A stretch of DNA of 64,000 nucleotides from Arboricoccus pini (GCF_900187945.1 NZ_FYEH01000002.1:353376-417375), one strand, 5' to 3'. Shown: positions 45,549 through 55,768, numbered from the stretch's first letter. Notes: generated by a model not told the origin, from the letters alone. Numbers and translations are program-made.

Positions 45549-46271
45549 TCAGACAGCCTGACTTTGCGCCATGCGCAGGGCAGTCACGCGCTGGGCCTGC
45601 AATTCGCCGCGCAGGCGAAAGCAGAGGGCCACGACGTAATAGAGCTTGAAGACCACCGCCATGAAGAGCAGCGGCCAGAGCATCGAAGGATCCATGGTTG
45701 GAGCACCCCAGCGCAAAACGCTGGCTGGCTGATGCAGCGTGTTCCACCAGTCGACCGAGAATTTGATGATCGGTAGGTTGACGACGCCGACGATCGCCAG
45801 GATGGCGGCGGCACGACGCCCGCGCTCGGGATCGTCGAATGCGTCCTTGAGGGCCATGAAGCCCAGATAGAGAAAGAAGAGGATCAGGACCGAGGTCAGG
45901 CGGGCGTCCCAGACCCACCAGGTCCCCCACATCGGCTTGCCCCACACGCTGCCGGTGAAGAGAGCGATCGCCGTGAAGCAGGCGCCGATTGGCGCCGAGG
46001 CGCTGGCGACGATGCCGGCCACAGGATGCTTCCAGATCAGGGCGACGGCACAGGCCGTGGCCATGACGAGGTAGACAAAGAGCGCCATCCAGGCCGCCGG
46101 CACATGCACATACATGATGCGCACCGATTCCCCCTGCTGATAGTCGGCGGGCGCCACGGCCAGCACCCAGTAGAGGCCGATCGGCAGGGAAATGATCAAG
46201 CCGGCCAACGCCCAGGGCAGGACGATGTCCACGAGGCGCTGGAAGCGCAGGGGATTGGCTAGCGCGTGCAT
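45549..46271 (-). CDS. ccmC: Heme exporter permease CcmC
   Basis: This 240-residue, six-helix protein presents heme to the cytochrome c maturation chaperone CcmE. The tryptophan-rich heme-handling motif WGTWWVWDARLTS is present, with RIMYVHVPAAWMA carrying one heme-ligand histidine and WWNTLHQPASVLRWGAPTMDP the other. ATG 46271 gives MHALANPLRFQR; the longer open frame is not supported. No ccmD follows in the 130 bp before acnA. Confidence 0.94.
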   Translation of the reverse strand: MHALANPLRFQRLVDIVLPWALAGLIISLPIGLYWVLAVAPADYQQGESVRIMYVHVPAAWMALFVYLVMATACAVALIWKHPVAGIVASASAPIGACFTAIALFTGSVWGKPMWGTWWVWDARLTSVLILFFLYLGFMALKDAFDDPERGRRAAAILAIVGVVNLPIIKFSVDWWNTLHQPASVLRWGAPTMDPSMLWPLLFMAVVFKLYYVVALCFRLRGELQAQRVTALRMAQSQAV

Positions 46272-46312
46272 ACCAGACCTTCTAGCGCCAGGATCGCTGC
46301 TCGTCGACCAGG

Positions 46313-46984
46313 CTATTCGAGAGCCAGGCGGAGGGCCGCCGCCACGGCAAAGGGAGTAGCTGCCATGGCCGCCAGCAGGATCGCCCCAAGGATCAGCCAA
46401 TAGACGCTCGATCCCAGTCCCATGACCCCGGCATCGATGGCGCCGACGCCGAAGATCAGGACCGGAATCATCAAGGGCGTGACCAGTAGGGCCAGAAAGG
46501 CACCCCCTGCCCTGGCGCCGACCAGAAGGGCAGCGCCGATGGCGCCGATCAGCACCAGAGACGGCGTGCCCAGCAGCAGCGAGGCCGGCACGATCCACAC
46601 GGTCTCGGTCGGCATCGCCATCATGATCGCGAGCAAAGGCGAAAGGAGGACGAGGAGCAGGCCGCTTACCAGCCAGTGGGCGCAAACCTTGGCCAGGATC
46701 AAGAGTTCAAGCGGCACCGGCGCCTGCGCCATGAGCTCCAGCGAGCCGTCGTCGAAATCCGCCTGGAACAGGCGCTCCAACGACAAGAGAACCGCTAAAA
46801 GGGCCAGAACCCAGATAATTCCGGGCGCGATCCGTGCCAGAAGATCAGGACTGGCGCCGACGCCGAGCGGGAACAGCGAGAGTGCCAGAAGAAAGAAGAG
46901 GACCGTCATGGCGCTGCTGCCAAAGCTCCGCGCCGAAAGACGAAGGTCACGCTCGAAGACCGCGCGCATCGCCCGCAGCATCAA
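46313..46984 (-). CDS. ccmB: Heme exporter permease CcmB
   Basis: The 223-residue, six-helix permease of the CcmAB complex has FERDLRLSARS at the N-terminus, then SLERLFQADFDDGSLELMAQAPVPLELLILAKVCAHWL and GTPSLVLIGAIGAAL. All are family hallmarks. It overlaps ccmA by 4 bp, and ccmC follows 41 bp later. The complex drives release of holo-CcmE. Confidence 0.94.
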   Translation of the reverse strand: MMLRAMRAVFERDLRLSARSFGSSAMTVLFFLLALSLFPLGVGASPDLLARIAPGIIWVLALLAVLLSLERLFQADFDDGSLELMAQAPVPLELLILAKVCAHWLVSGLLLVLLSPLLAIMMAMPTETVWIVPASLLLGTPSLVLIGAIGAALLVGARAGGAFLALLVTPLMIPVLIFGVGAIDAGVMGLGSSVYWLILGAILLAAMAATPFAVAAALRLALE

Positions 46985-47607
46985 GGCTCGAAATCCAGGC
47001 TGACTGTCGGATCGAGATCCAGATCCGCGTGCGAGACGAGAACGACGATACCACCCTCGCGCCGCTGCGCCGCGATCAGGTCGGTCAGACGCTGTCGGTT
47101 GGCCTGATCGAGGCCAGTCTCGGGCTCGTCCAGGAGCCAGAGCGGCCGTGCCACCGTCGTCAGGCGGGCAAGCGCCACGCGACGCCGCTGACCGGTCGAA
47201 AGGAAGCGCACGGGACGCATCGCGAGGCCGGCGAGATCGAGCGCCTCCAGGGCCGCGCCTACATCGCCGGCACCGTTCAAGAGACGCGTGGCGTAGCGCA
47301 GATTCTCGCCCGCGGTGAGCGCGCCCTTCAATCCGTCGCTCAAGGTCAGCCTATGCAGCCTTGCCCGATGGGCCGGCAGGTCCTCGGCGATAGGCGACTC
47401 ATTCCAGAGAACATTGCCCGCCGAAGGCGACGCCATGCCGGCAAGGAGATGCAACAGCGAAGTCTTGCCACTGCCGTTCGGCCCGCGAACGAGCAGGAGA
47501 TCACCGGCATCAAGCCTCAGATCCAGCCCCTCGAAGAGAAGGCGGCCACCTCGCGAACACGCCAGATCGGCAATCGCCAGCCGCCCTTGCTCAAACCTGT
47601 CCGGCAT
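46981..47607 (-). CDS. ccmA: Heme exporter ATPase CcmA
   Basis: This 208-residue ABC ATPase has Walker A VRGPNGSGKTSLLHLLAG, the signature LSTGQRRRVALARL (a CcmA-style variant) and Walker B LWLLDEPETGLDQANRQRL. ATG 47607 overlaps the 3' end of the PaaK-like gene by 17 bp. It partners CcmB downstream. Confidence 0.93.
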   Translation of the reverse strand: MPDRFEQGRLAIADLACSRGGRLLFEGLDLRLDAGDLLLVRGPNGSGKTSLLHLLAGMASPSAGNVLWNESPIAEDLPAHRARLHRLTLSDGLKGALTAGENLRYATRLLNGAGDVGAALEALDLAGLAMRPVRFLSTGQRRRVALARLTTVARPLWLLDEPETGLDQANRQRLTDLIAAQRREGGIVVLVSHADLDLDPTVSLDFEP

Positions 47608-48628
47608 GGCTGGGTGGGCTCTCCCGTCGCTCGACCAGACGGATACGCATATTCGTCCGGCCGCAAGCACTCTCACCCTTGAGGGCGACCGCGTAGTCGC
47701 CCGTCGCGAAGCGAATTAGGGGATAGTCGGGATTAAAGGCCGTCACGACCACCTCGCCGGTCCTACCGGCCGCCACGGGCTTGCCGCTCGTCGGATCGAC
47801 GAGCTCGACGATCACCGATTCGTCGACCAGGAGCTCGCCCTGCGCCACGGTTTCATAAGCGATCAGGCCGAGATCGGTCGTCACATAGGCGTGAAAGGTC
47901 ATGATGCCGAATTTCCGGCGTATCTCCTCACGTGCCGCCAGATTCAGCCCGTCGCCGATAACAAGCGCCGTCTGCAGCGATTGCTGCGGCAGACGGCGAC
48001 GCCGTCCTTCGCGAAGAATGCGCAGGAGAAATGATGCCTTGCCGGCATAGGCATAGATTTCGAGATCGGCCAGGATCTGCGCCTGCACGTCGGCCAGCGC
48101 GTCGCCCGCCGGAATGACCGGACAACCGAGCGCCCGTGCACCGCTCTCCGCCATCGATCCCAAGGCGGTCAGATGATAGGAGAGGCTGTTCAAGACCGGC
48201 TGACCCGGCTTGAACTCAGCAGCGAACATCGCGCGCGCCAAGCGCCAATAATCAAGCCTTGACCCTTCAGGGTCATAGATCTGGCCGGGCGATGCATAGA
48301 TCTTGGCCAGCCGCGATTTGGGCGTGGCGGCCCAGCCGCAAAAAGGCCCATTCACCGCAACATTGCCCTGCGAGCGGCGCATCAAGGGCAAGGTTGCCAG
48401 CGTACCACGATCGACGATCAGGTCTGGATCAAGATCCCGCAGATGGTCTTTGAAGAAGGGCGCGTTTTCGATCGCGTGATGCAGCAGGCCTGGCAGCGCA
48501 TGAAACAGCGCCTGCTCGCGCTCGAAGTGATTGCGCACCTCTTGCCGATCGTAATACGTGCCGCCCCGCTCCGGCGCCTCGGCCGACGGGCGAAACAGCG
48601 AGGGGCTCTTCACCTTCATGCCGGCCAT
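47591..48628 (-). CDS. Truncated PaaK-like (phenylacetate-CoA ligase family) adenylate-forming protein
   Basis: The 345-residue protein follows the PaaK outline: ALFHALPGLLHHAIENAPFFKDHL near the N-terminus, LNSLSYHLTALGSMAESGARALG in the middle, and late PDYPLIRFATGDYAVAL. The usual TSGSTGxP phosphate loop is replaced by IYASPGQIYDPEG. The chain ends soon after FATGD, so the C-terminal lid domain (about 80-100 residues) is missing. Catalysis is doubtful. The last 17 bp overlap ccmA, so it belongs to the same transcript. The start MAGMKVKSPSLF is at 48628. Confidence 0.72.
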   Translation of the reverse strand: MAGMKVKSPSLFRPSAEAPERGGTYYDRQEVRNHFEREQALFHALPGLLHHAIENAPFFKDHLRDLDPDLIVDRGTLATLPLMRRSQGNVAVNGPFCGWAATPKSRLAKIYASPGQIYDPEGSRLDYWRLARAMFAAEFKPGQPVLNSLSYHLTALGSMAESGARALGCPVIPAGDALADVQAQILADLEIYAYAGKASFLLRILREGRRRRLPQQSLQTALVIGDGLNLAAREEIRRKFGIMTFHAYVTTDLGLIAYETVAQGELLVDESVIVELVDPTSGKPVAAGRTGEVVVTAFNPDYPLIRFATGDYAVALKGESACGRTNMRIRLVERRESPPSHAGQV

Positions 48629-48737
48629 GATAGATCGACGATAGTTTTCGAAAGAAGTGCGATCTCGACCCTCCGCAGGGATCCGCAAGGCGGCAAGCTC
48701 GCTGCCGCGCCCCGCCCTTGCATCCGACGAACCGGCT

Positions 48738-49319
48738 TCAGACGGCTTCGTAACGCCAAACGACCGCTGGCGGAAAATTCCAGAAAACGTATTTCATCAT
48801 CCGTGCCTTGATGCCGAGCTTGCCGGTCGGCACCGGCGAGACCGGCGAATAGCTATATTGCAGCATCGTGCCGCCTTTGCGCAGCACCCGCATACCCTGC
48901 GTGATGATCGCCTGCTGAAACTCGAAAGGCATGCCCACCATGGGGAGACCGGACACGACCGTGCCAACCCGCTTGACACCTTCCTGCGCCAGCAACTCGT
49001 TCAGGCGCGTGGCGTCGCCCTGGACGACCCGGCAGCCTGGCAGGCGGGCACGCAGGAACTCCGCCATCGATGCGTCGAGCTCGATGACGACGATCCGGTC
49101 ACGCGGGATGCCGACATCGATCAGGCCCTGAGTGATGGCCCCCGTACCGCCACCGAGCTCGATAATCATATCGTCGCCGTTGAACACGGCGGCGGACGCG
49201 ATCGCCCTGGCCAGTGCCTGCGAGGACGGAATCACCGATCCCATCGACTTCGGCGATCGAAGCCACTGCCGGAAGAAGAGCTCTCCTTCCTTGAGTTTCC
49301 AGGCACGCGTCTCTTGCAT
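48738..49319 (-). CDS. Phospholipid N-methyltransferase-like SAM enzyme (PmtA-type)
   Basis: This 193-residue class I methyltransferase has motif I MIIELGGGTGAITQGL. A preceding segment, FFRQWLRSPKSMGSVIPSSQALARAI, is characteristic of PmtA/KsgA-like phosphatidylethanolamine N-methyltransferases. Further features are VVIELDASMAEFL and VVSGLPMVGMPFE. It may methylate phosphatidylethanolamine towards phosphatidylcholine. The distinction from rRNA adenine dimethylases rests on length and the N-terminal segment. It lies 109 bp upstream of the PaaK-like gene. Confidence 0.82.
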   Translation of the reverse strand: MQETRAWKLKEGELFFRQWLRSPKSMGSVIPSSQALARAIASAAVFNGDDMIIELGGGTGAITQGLIDVGIPRDRIVVIELDASMAEFLRARLPGCRVVQGDATRLNELLAQEGVKRVGTVVSGLPMVGMPFEFQQAIITQGMRVLRKGGTMLQYSYSPVSPVPTGKLGIKARMMKYVFWNFPPAVVWRYEAV

Positions 49320-49568
49320 CTAACCCGATCTCCGATGATCAATTCGTCGCCCACGGCGAACGACGCTAACCTCAGCACGGCGTCCAGGGGCAACGGCGGC
49401 GACAATGCCGTTTCGATGCCATCGTCGCCATTTCGGCCATTGTCGCCGATCTGGCCGATCATACCAATAGACCGACCATCCACATTCAGACCGATCGCCT
49501 ACGCGCACAGGCGGCAAAGAGCAACCCATTGCGGCACGCGCGCGTGCGCCGCACAAATGTTGCTCACT

Positions 49569-52500
49569 TCACCGGACCGACAAGGCCATCTTGTCCAGGT
49601 TACGCGCCAAAACTGTCAACATTGCGAGGTCTGGTACCGAGTTGCCACGTATTTCGTCCAGGACTGTCATGAAAGTCTCAAGGCGATCACCTTCACCAGC
49701 CAGGTATTGCTTGACTGCCTTGACCGCCTCGGCCGGCGTCTCGGGTGCCAGATCGGCGGCAATCAGCGCTGCGCCCATGTGCCTGAGCGAGGCCGCCAGC
49801 TGATCCTCGAGCGCCGAGGCCGAGAGCCGGTCCCAATGCGACCGCACCGGCAGTCGACGCAGCGCCTGCACCACCCAGCCGAGGTCCAAGATAGCGGCGG
49901 TTGCAAAGTGCAGGCGCGCTACGTCATCCATGGATGCATCCGAGCGCTGGGCCACCAGGGTCACGTCCATGGCGGCCGGACCGAAGGCAAGCCGGCTCAA
50001 CCGGGTTGCCAAAGCCGGCTCCAGGCCGGCCTCGACGCGCTGCCGTTCCCCTTCAGCCAGAAGCTCCTTGAGCGCGGATGGCAGCAATAGCTCCAGATTG
50101 TCCAAAACATGCCCGAGCGCCGGACGGAACTTCTCGACCGCAGTCCTTATGTTCAAGGGCCGCTCGGCATGAGCGATCATCCAGCGAGTGGCTTGGACCG
50201 CCACCTCCCGGACTTCAAGGAAGAGATCAAGCTGGACATCGGGCGCCACGTTCCGCGAAGTCTGCTCGATCGCGGCGAAGATGTCCGGCAGATCGAGCGC
50301 ATCCCGCGCAATGACGAATGCCGCCGCGATATCGGCAATGCCGGCACCCGTATCGTCCTCGATCTCTGTCACGAAGGTGTGCAGGCCACGATTGACGATG
50401 CTGTTGGCGATCCAGGTAGCCGCGATCTCGCGCCTCAGGCGATGCGTCTCGATCAGCCCGATGAATTGCTGGCGCAGCGGTGCGGGAAAATAGCGGACTA
50501 AATCATTGGCGAAATAGGCATGGTCGGGCAGGCCACCCGCCAGCAAGCGGTCATAGATCGACATCTTGGCCAGCGAGAGAAGCACGCATTTCTCGGGCCT
50601 CGTCAGTGCCGCCCCATGCCGTCGGCGCTCGGCCAACTCGTCATCCGATGGCAGCATCTCGATGGCCCGGTCAAGTCGACCCTCCTCTTCGAGCTTGCGC
50701 ATCAAGCTGATCTCGCTGTCGAGGCTCGCCACGCCCTGCCGGGTGCCCATGCTGAGCGCCAGGCTCTGCAGGATGTTGTCGCGAAGGACCAGGGAGGCCA
50801 CCTCGTCCGTCATGGACTCCAGCAATTGGTCGCGCTGCTTCATCGTCAGGTCGCCCGCCCGGAGCGCCTCGCCCAGGAGGATCTTGATGTTGACCTCGTG
50901 ATCGGAGCAGTCGACCCCTGCCGAATTGTCGATGAAGTCGGTATTCAGGCGACCCCCGGCCATGGCGTAGGCGACGCGTGCCTGCTGCGTCAGGCCGAGA
51001 TTGCCGCCCTCGCCGACGATCCGTGCCCGGAGTTCCTCACCATTCACGCGCAACGCGTCATTGGCCTTGTCATGGGCGTCGGCGTTGGTCTCGGCCCTGG
51101 CTTTCACATAGGTGCCGATACCGCCATTCCAGAGCAGATCGACCGGCGCCTTCAAGATCGCGGAAATAAGCTCATTGGGGGTAAAGATGCCGGCCTCGCA
51201 GCCGAGCGCGCGTGCCGCCGCCTCGCTGAGTTCGATTGATTTGCGCGTCCGGGGATAGATGCCGCCGCCCGCCGAGATCAGCGCCGGATCGTAATCTTGC
51301 CAGGACGAGCGCGGCAGGTCGAAGAGCCGCCGCCGCTCTTCGAAGGCGCGCTCGGCGTCGGGGTCCGGGTCGAGGAAGATGTCGCGGTGATCGAAGGCCG
51401 CCAGGAGCCTGATCGTTCGCGACATCAACATGCCGTTGCCGAAGACATCGCCCGACATGTCGCCGATGCCGATGCAGGTGAAAGGCTCCGTCTGGCAATC
51501 GCGCCCGATCTCGCGAAAATGCCGCTTGACCGATTCCCAGGCGCCGCGCGCGGTGATGGCCATGACCTTGTGGTCGTAGCCAGCCGAGCCGCCCGAGGCG
51601 AAGGCATCGTCCAGCCAAAAATTATAGGAACGGCTTACTTCGTTGGCATAGTCCGAGAAGGTGGCTGTGCCCTTGTCAGCGGCGACCACCAGATAGGGAT
51701 CATCCTCGTCGTAGCGCACAGTGTCGGCAGGCGGGATGATCTGATCGCCGTCACGATTATCGGTGATATCGAGCATGCCCGAGAGGAAGAGCCGATAGCA
51801 GCGTATCGCCTCCGCCTGGACGGCTCCCCGCTCGCCGCCCTCGGGTGGCCGCTTGACGAAGAAGCCGCCCTTGGCCCCCACCGGCACGATGACGGCGTTT
51901 TTAACCATCTGCGCCTTCATCAACCCCAGGACCTCGGTGCGGAAGTCTTCGGGCCGGTCTGACCAGCGCAGACCGCCACGCGCAACCTTGCCGCCCCGCA
52001 GGTGAACGGCTTCGAATTCCGGAGCGTAAACCCAAATCTCGAAGGCCGGGCGCGGCAGCGGCAAGCCCGGCACCAAAGCCGGATCGAACTTGAAGGCAAG
52101 GTAAGACTTGAAGGTGCCCTCGGTCGTACGCTGCCAGGCATTCGTGCGCGTGGTCGCCAGAACGAGCGAAAGAAAGGCACGCAGGATGCGATCCTCGTCG
52201 AGGCTTTGGACGGCATCGAGGCTGACGTCCAGCGCTTCCCTGGCCCTTCCCACGGCCCTGTCCCGTTCGGCAAGGCCCGGCTCGAAACGCAGATGGAAAA
52301 GCGCCACGATCCGGCCGGCAATCCCCGCGTGAATCGTCAGCACGCGCTCGATATAGGCCTGGCTGAAAGGTGTGCCGACCTGCAGGTAATATCGGCAATA
52401 GGCCCGCAGGATCGACACATCGCGGATCGGCAGTCCGGCGGCGAGAACGAGGCGGTTGAAGCCGTCAAGTTCGCTCCCGCCCGACCAGATCGCCTCGAAA

Positions 52501-54395
52501 GCCGCCTGGAAATCGGCGCGGGCGGCCTCGATGTCGATCTCGCTGCCGTCGATCCGACGGATGCCGAAATCATGGATCGCGAAGACTTGCCCGCCCGTCG
52601 TCCGGAGCGTGAAGGGCTGCTCGCTCAAGATCCGCAGCCCCAGGCTTTCAAGGATCGGGAGAGCTTCGGAGAGTTCCATCGGCCGATCACGGCGGATGAT
52701 GCGAAAATGCGCCAGGGGTGCGGGTTCCTCCAGGCGCCGATAGAGGGTGAGCGACAAGGCGCCCTCTGGCGCCCCGCTCAGTGCCGCCATCCGCTTAAGA
52801 TCGAGGACCGCGGCCCTGGCCGGCACGGCCTCCTGATAGGCCAGCGGCATGGTCCGCCCGAAGATCTCGACAAGACGATTGCCCTCGGCCTCGCCTATCG
52901 CGTCGACCAGGGCCTCCTTCAGCCGGTCGATCCAGGCATGAGCGGCAATCGCCACCTGACGCTCGAGCGCCTCCGGATCGACCTCGGGCTGCGTCCGGTC
53001 CGACAGGCGCAGGAGGAAGAAGAGCCTTGCCAGCACCGATTCGGAAATCTGCACCTGGAACTCGGATTCCACCGCCTTGAAGGCATCCTGCAGCGCGGAC
53101 TGGATGCGCTCGCGCAGCGCGGTATTGTAGCGCTCGCGGGGGACATAGACGAGGCAGCTCGCGAAGCTGCCCTGCGGATCCCGCCTGATAAAGAGCCGGA
53201 CCCGCTGGCGCTCCTGCAGTTCGAGGATTCCCTTGGCGATGCGAACGATCTCCGCCACCTCCATCTGGAAGAGTTCATCGCGCGGGTAGGTCTCAAGGAT
53301 GTGGGCCAGCGCCTTGCCTGCATGACTATGCGGGTCGGCTCCCAGTTCCTGCGTCACCTGATCGAGTTTGGTGCGCAGGAGCGGTATCGACCTTGGGCCG
53401 AGGCTGTAGGCGGCGGAGGTAAAGAGGCCGAGAAAGCGATGCTCGCCGGCGATCCGCCCCGTTGCGTCCAGGGTCTTGATGCTGATCACATCAAGATAAC
53501 TGTTGCGATGCACCGTGCTGCGTGAGCTGGCCTTCGCGACGACCAGCGGCCGAGCGCCATCGGCCGCGAGGCGGCGGGCTGCGAGCGGCAGGGAGCCAAA
53601 GCTGGCCGAGGCGCTGCCATCGGCGCGCTGCCGGAGGATGCCGAGCCCGCTGTCGGCCACGTAGTGCAATGCCGGCCCGTCCTCGCCCTCCGCCAGCGTG
53701 CAGGTGGCATAGCCAAGGAAGGTGAAGCGACCATCCGCCAGCCAGCGCAGGAAGTCGGCCAGATCGGCCGACGGATCGCCCGGCGCCGAAGCCACCTCAT
53801 CGGCCGCCTCGCACATGCGCGTCGTCATCGCCTGCCAGTCCCGCACGGCGACCCGGACATCGTCCAGCACATGCCGGAGGCCCTCTTCAACCGCTGCAGC
53901 CTTGCCGTTATCGCTCAGCCGATCGAGCTCCATGTGGATGAAGCTCTCGCGCGCCCGGGCGACATCGCCTAAGCGCACCAGCCTGCCGTCGACATCGCGT
54001 TCGACCGGCAGGACGGGATGGATGGTCAGATGGATGCCGATCCCGGCGCGCGCCAGCTCCGCCTGCACGCTATCGACGAGGAAGGGCATGTCATCATTGA
54101 CGATCTCGAGGATCGTATGACGGCTGTCCCAGCCATGCTGGTCGAGCTGGGGATTATAAAGACGCAGCGCCACGTGCCCGGGCTCGCGCCGCTCGGCAAA
54201 CCGCAAATGCGCCAGAGCGGCACCGTAGAGATCACCGGAATCACGGATGAGGAGGTCGCCGGGCGGCGTGTCGTGGAAATAAGCGCGCACGAAGGCTTGC
54301 ACGGCCTCCGCCTGAGCAGGCGGAAAGCGCTCGGTGACCAGGAGGCAGACCTGTTCGACCAGCTCCAGCTTCATATCGTCGCGCAACGAGCCCAT
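49569..54395 (-). CDS. gdhB: NAD-specific glutamate dehydrogenase, large (about 180 kDa) type
   Basis: The 1608-residue enzyme oxidatively deaminates glutamate to 2-oxoglutarate. An N-terminal regulatory half of ACT-like and helical modules, with NDDMPFLVDSVQAELARAGI, precedes the catalytic core. The core has the substrate lysine region VPVGAKGGFFVKRPPEGG, RGGLRWSDRPEDFRTEVLGLMKAQMVKN and the nucleotide-binding GIGDMSGDVFGNGMLMSRTIRLLAAFDH. Length and motifs match the L-GDH180 family typical of proteobacteria. It feeds carbon to the TCA cycle near acnA, but is transcribed on its own. Confidence 0.96.
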   Translation of the reverse strand: MGSLRDDMKLELVEQVCLLVTERFPPAQAEAVQAFVRAYFHDTPPGDLLIRDSGDLYGAALAHLRFAERREPGHVALRLYNPQLDQHGWDSRHTILEIVNDDMPFLVDSVQAELARAGIGIHLTIHPVLPVERDVDGRLVRLGDVARARESFIHMELDRLSDNGKAAAVEEGLRHVLDDVRVAVRDWQAMTTRMCEAADEVASAPGDPSADLADFLRWLADGRFTFLGYATCTLAEGEDGPALHYVADSGLGILRQRADGSASASFGSLPLAARRLAADGARPLVVAKASSRSTVHRNSYLDVISIKTLDATGRIAGEHRFLGLFTSAAYSLGPRSIPLLRTKLDQVTQELGADPHSHAGKALAHILETYPRDELFQMEVAEIVRIAKGILELQERQRVRLFIRRDPQGSFASCLVYVPRERYNTALRERIQSALQDAFKAVESEFQVQISESVLARLFFLLRLSDRTQPEVDPEALERQVAIAAHAWIDRLKEALVDAIGEAEGNRLVEIFGRTMPLAYQEAVPARAAVLDLKRMAALSGAPEGALSLTLYRRLEEPAPLAHFRIIRRDRPMELSEALPILESLGLRILSEQPFTLRTTGGQVFAIHDFGIRRIDGSEIDIEAARADFQAAFEAIWSGGSELDGFNRLVLAAGLPIRDVSILRAYCRYYLQVGTPFSQAYIERVLTIHAGIAGRIVALFHLRFEPGLAERDRAVGRAREALDVSLDAVQSLDEDRILRAFLSLVLATTRTNAWQRTTEGTFKSYLAFKFDPALVPGLPLPRPAFEIWVYAPEFEAVHLRGGKVARGGLRWSDRPEDFRTEVLGLMKAQMVKNAVIVPVGAKGGFFVKRPPEGGERGAVQAEAIRCYRLFLSGMLDITDNRDGDQIIPPADTVRYDEDDPYLVVAADKGTATFSDYANEVSRSYNFWLDDAFASGGSAGYDHKVMAITARGAWESVKRHFREIGRDCQTEPFTCIGIGDMSGDVFGNGMLMSRTIRLLAAFDHRDIFLDPDPDAERAFEERRRLFDLPRSSWQDYDPALISAGGGIYPRTRKSIELSEAAARALGCEAGIFTPNELISAILKAPVDLLWNGGIGTYVKARAETNADAHDKANDALRVNGEELRARIVGEGGNLGLTQQARVAYAMAGGRLNTDFIDNSAGVDCSDHEVNIKILLGEALRAGDLTMKQRDQLLESMTDEVASLVLRDNILQSLALSMGTRQGVASLDSEISLMRKLEEEGRLDRAIEMLPSDDELAERRRHGAALTRPEKCVLLSLAKMSIYDRLLAGGLPDHAYFANDLVRYFPAPLRQQFIGLIETHRLRREIAATWIANSIVNRGLHTFVTEIEDDTGAGIADIAAAFVIARDALDLPDIFAAIEQTSRNVAPDVQLDLFLEVREVAVQATRWMIAHAERPLNIRTAVEKFRPALGHVLDNLELLLPSALKELLAEGERQRVEAGLEPALATRLSRLAFGPAAMDVTLVAQRSDASMDDVARLHFATAAILDLGWVVQALRRLPVRSHWDRLSASALEDQLAASLRHMGAALIAADLAPETPAEAVKAVKQYLAGEGDRLETFMTVLDEIRGNSVPDLAMLTVLARNLDKMALSVR

Positions 54396-54662
54396 TTCGC
54401 GTCTCCCTGATCTACGGGCGTCTCAAACCGGCGTCATGCGCCACCACCCTGCCCTTTTAGCTGCCATGAAGCGCAGCGGATCGACAAAGGGAATGCGCCT
54501 TTGCAGGATGGATGATCTGTGCTGGAGAGGGCCGTCCGGCCAGGGGACGGCCAAATTGGGCGCAATATGGCCCTGGCGGAAAAAGGGCCCTGCTTGCGGC
54601 TCGGCCAGGAGCGCGCCATGCCTGGGCGACTGCAGAACAAGAACTGCAACATGGAGATATGC

Positions 54663-55289
54663 ATGGGCGAGGCGCAGAGTTGGGGCGTCGACGTCGCCGG
54701 TCTGGAGGTCGAGCTGCCGATCATTCCGATCCAGCCGAATTTCGCGATATCGCTCTTGATGGTGATCGACCATGGCGTGGGCTTCGGGGAGCATATCGGC
54801 CGCGAGCTGGCACGCCGCCTAGCTCCCTTGCGCCCGGAGATCGTCGTCGGCACGGCGACCTTGGGGATCCCGGTCGCCATAGAGGTGAGCCGGCATCTGG
54901 AGATCGATCGTTACGTGATCTTGCAGAAATCGCGTAAGATCCACCTGGACGATGCGCTGACAAAGACCATCACCTCGATCACCTCGCACGGCGAGCAACG
55001 GCTCTTGCTCGACCGCCGGGCGATCCCGCTTCTGGCCGGCCGGCGCACGGTCGTCGTCGATGACGTCGTGGCGACGGGCTCGAGCCTCAAGGGGTCGATC
55101 GAACTGGCACGCGAGGCCGGCGCCATCGTCGTCGGTGCCGGCGTGATCCTGACCGAGGCCCATGCCTGGCGTGCTGTCCTGGGGAGCGATGCCGATCTCG
55201 TTCGCGGGCTGGGCCACATTCCTCAATTCGAGAACGTAGCTCATCGCTGGCAGCCGATCGCGGCGACGATGGATCCGAACCGCGGCTGA
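54663..55289 (+). CDS. Purine-type phosphoribosyltransferase
   Basis: The 208-residue protein has the type I phosphoribosyltransferase PRPP motif TVVVDDVVATGSSLKGSI and a flexible-loop region with LQKSRKIHLDDALT. Overall it resembles adenine or xanthine phosphoribosyltransferases. It could salvage a purine base or, as PurR-like proteins do, bind PRPP for regulation. ATG 54663 has GGAG 6 bp upstream; ATG 54651 is in frame. It is a single gene. Confidence 0.8.
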   Translation: MGEAQSWGVDVAGLEVELPIIPIQPNFAISLLMVIDHGVGFGEHIGRELARRLAPLRPEIVVGTATLGIPVAIEVSRHLEIDRYVILQKSRKIHLDDALTKTITSITSHGEQRLLLDRRAIPLLAGRRTVVVDDVVATGSSLKGSIELAREAGAIVVGAGVILTEAHAWRAVLGSDADLVRGLGHIPQFENVAHRWQPIAATMDPNRG

Positions 55290-55768
55290 GCGGGCGCGGG
55301 ACGCGCAAGCGCTCTTCCAGGGTAATCTCGCCACCTCCCTCCCCGCCGGCCGGCAGATCGCATCGACCTGGAGGCCGATAGGGGCGTCCGATTCCAGCAG
55401 GCTCCTGTGCAGCAGCGATCACCAGGGTCACGAGGATACTCGTGTCATCGTCCCGAGATAATGGTTGATGAACGATTCGTTCGATGTCGTGGCCTGAACA
55501 CAGGCGAACGAAACGCTATCCGAAAGTGTCCCATGATCATCACCAAATCTGGCGTGCTACGTCGACGATCGCAGGCAGGCTCGCCTGCCCATCTTGATCG
55601 GCGAAAAAACTTGTGATGCAGGGACCAGGCAGCAATTACCGATGGAACGTCCGATCGGCCATCGTTCCCCCGACATACGAAGAACCGTCGAACGGGTTCA
55701 TTCTCACGTGAACGCAGCGCCAAGGCCGATTCGAGCAGCCGCCTGACATACTGCCGTGTTTTATTGAA
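55290..55768. other. 479-bp intergenic stretch, nothing recognised
   Basis: Frames on both strands are short and have no family resemblance. No repeats or hairpins stand out. It precedes the tRNA-Arg gene on the opposite strand. Confidence 0.5.

Noticed and set aside
52002..53525. 507-codon plus-strand frame opposite the glutamate dehydrogenase gene
   Set aside because: Shadow frame; no domain, start context or composition supporting a protein.
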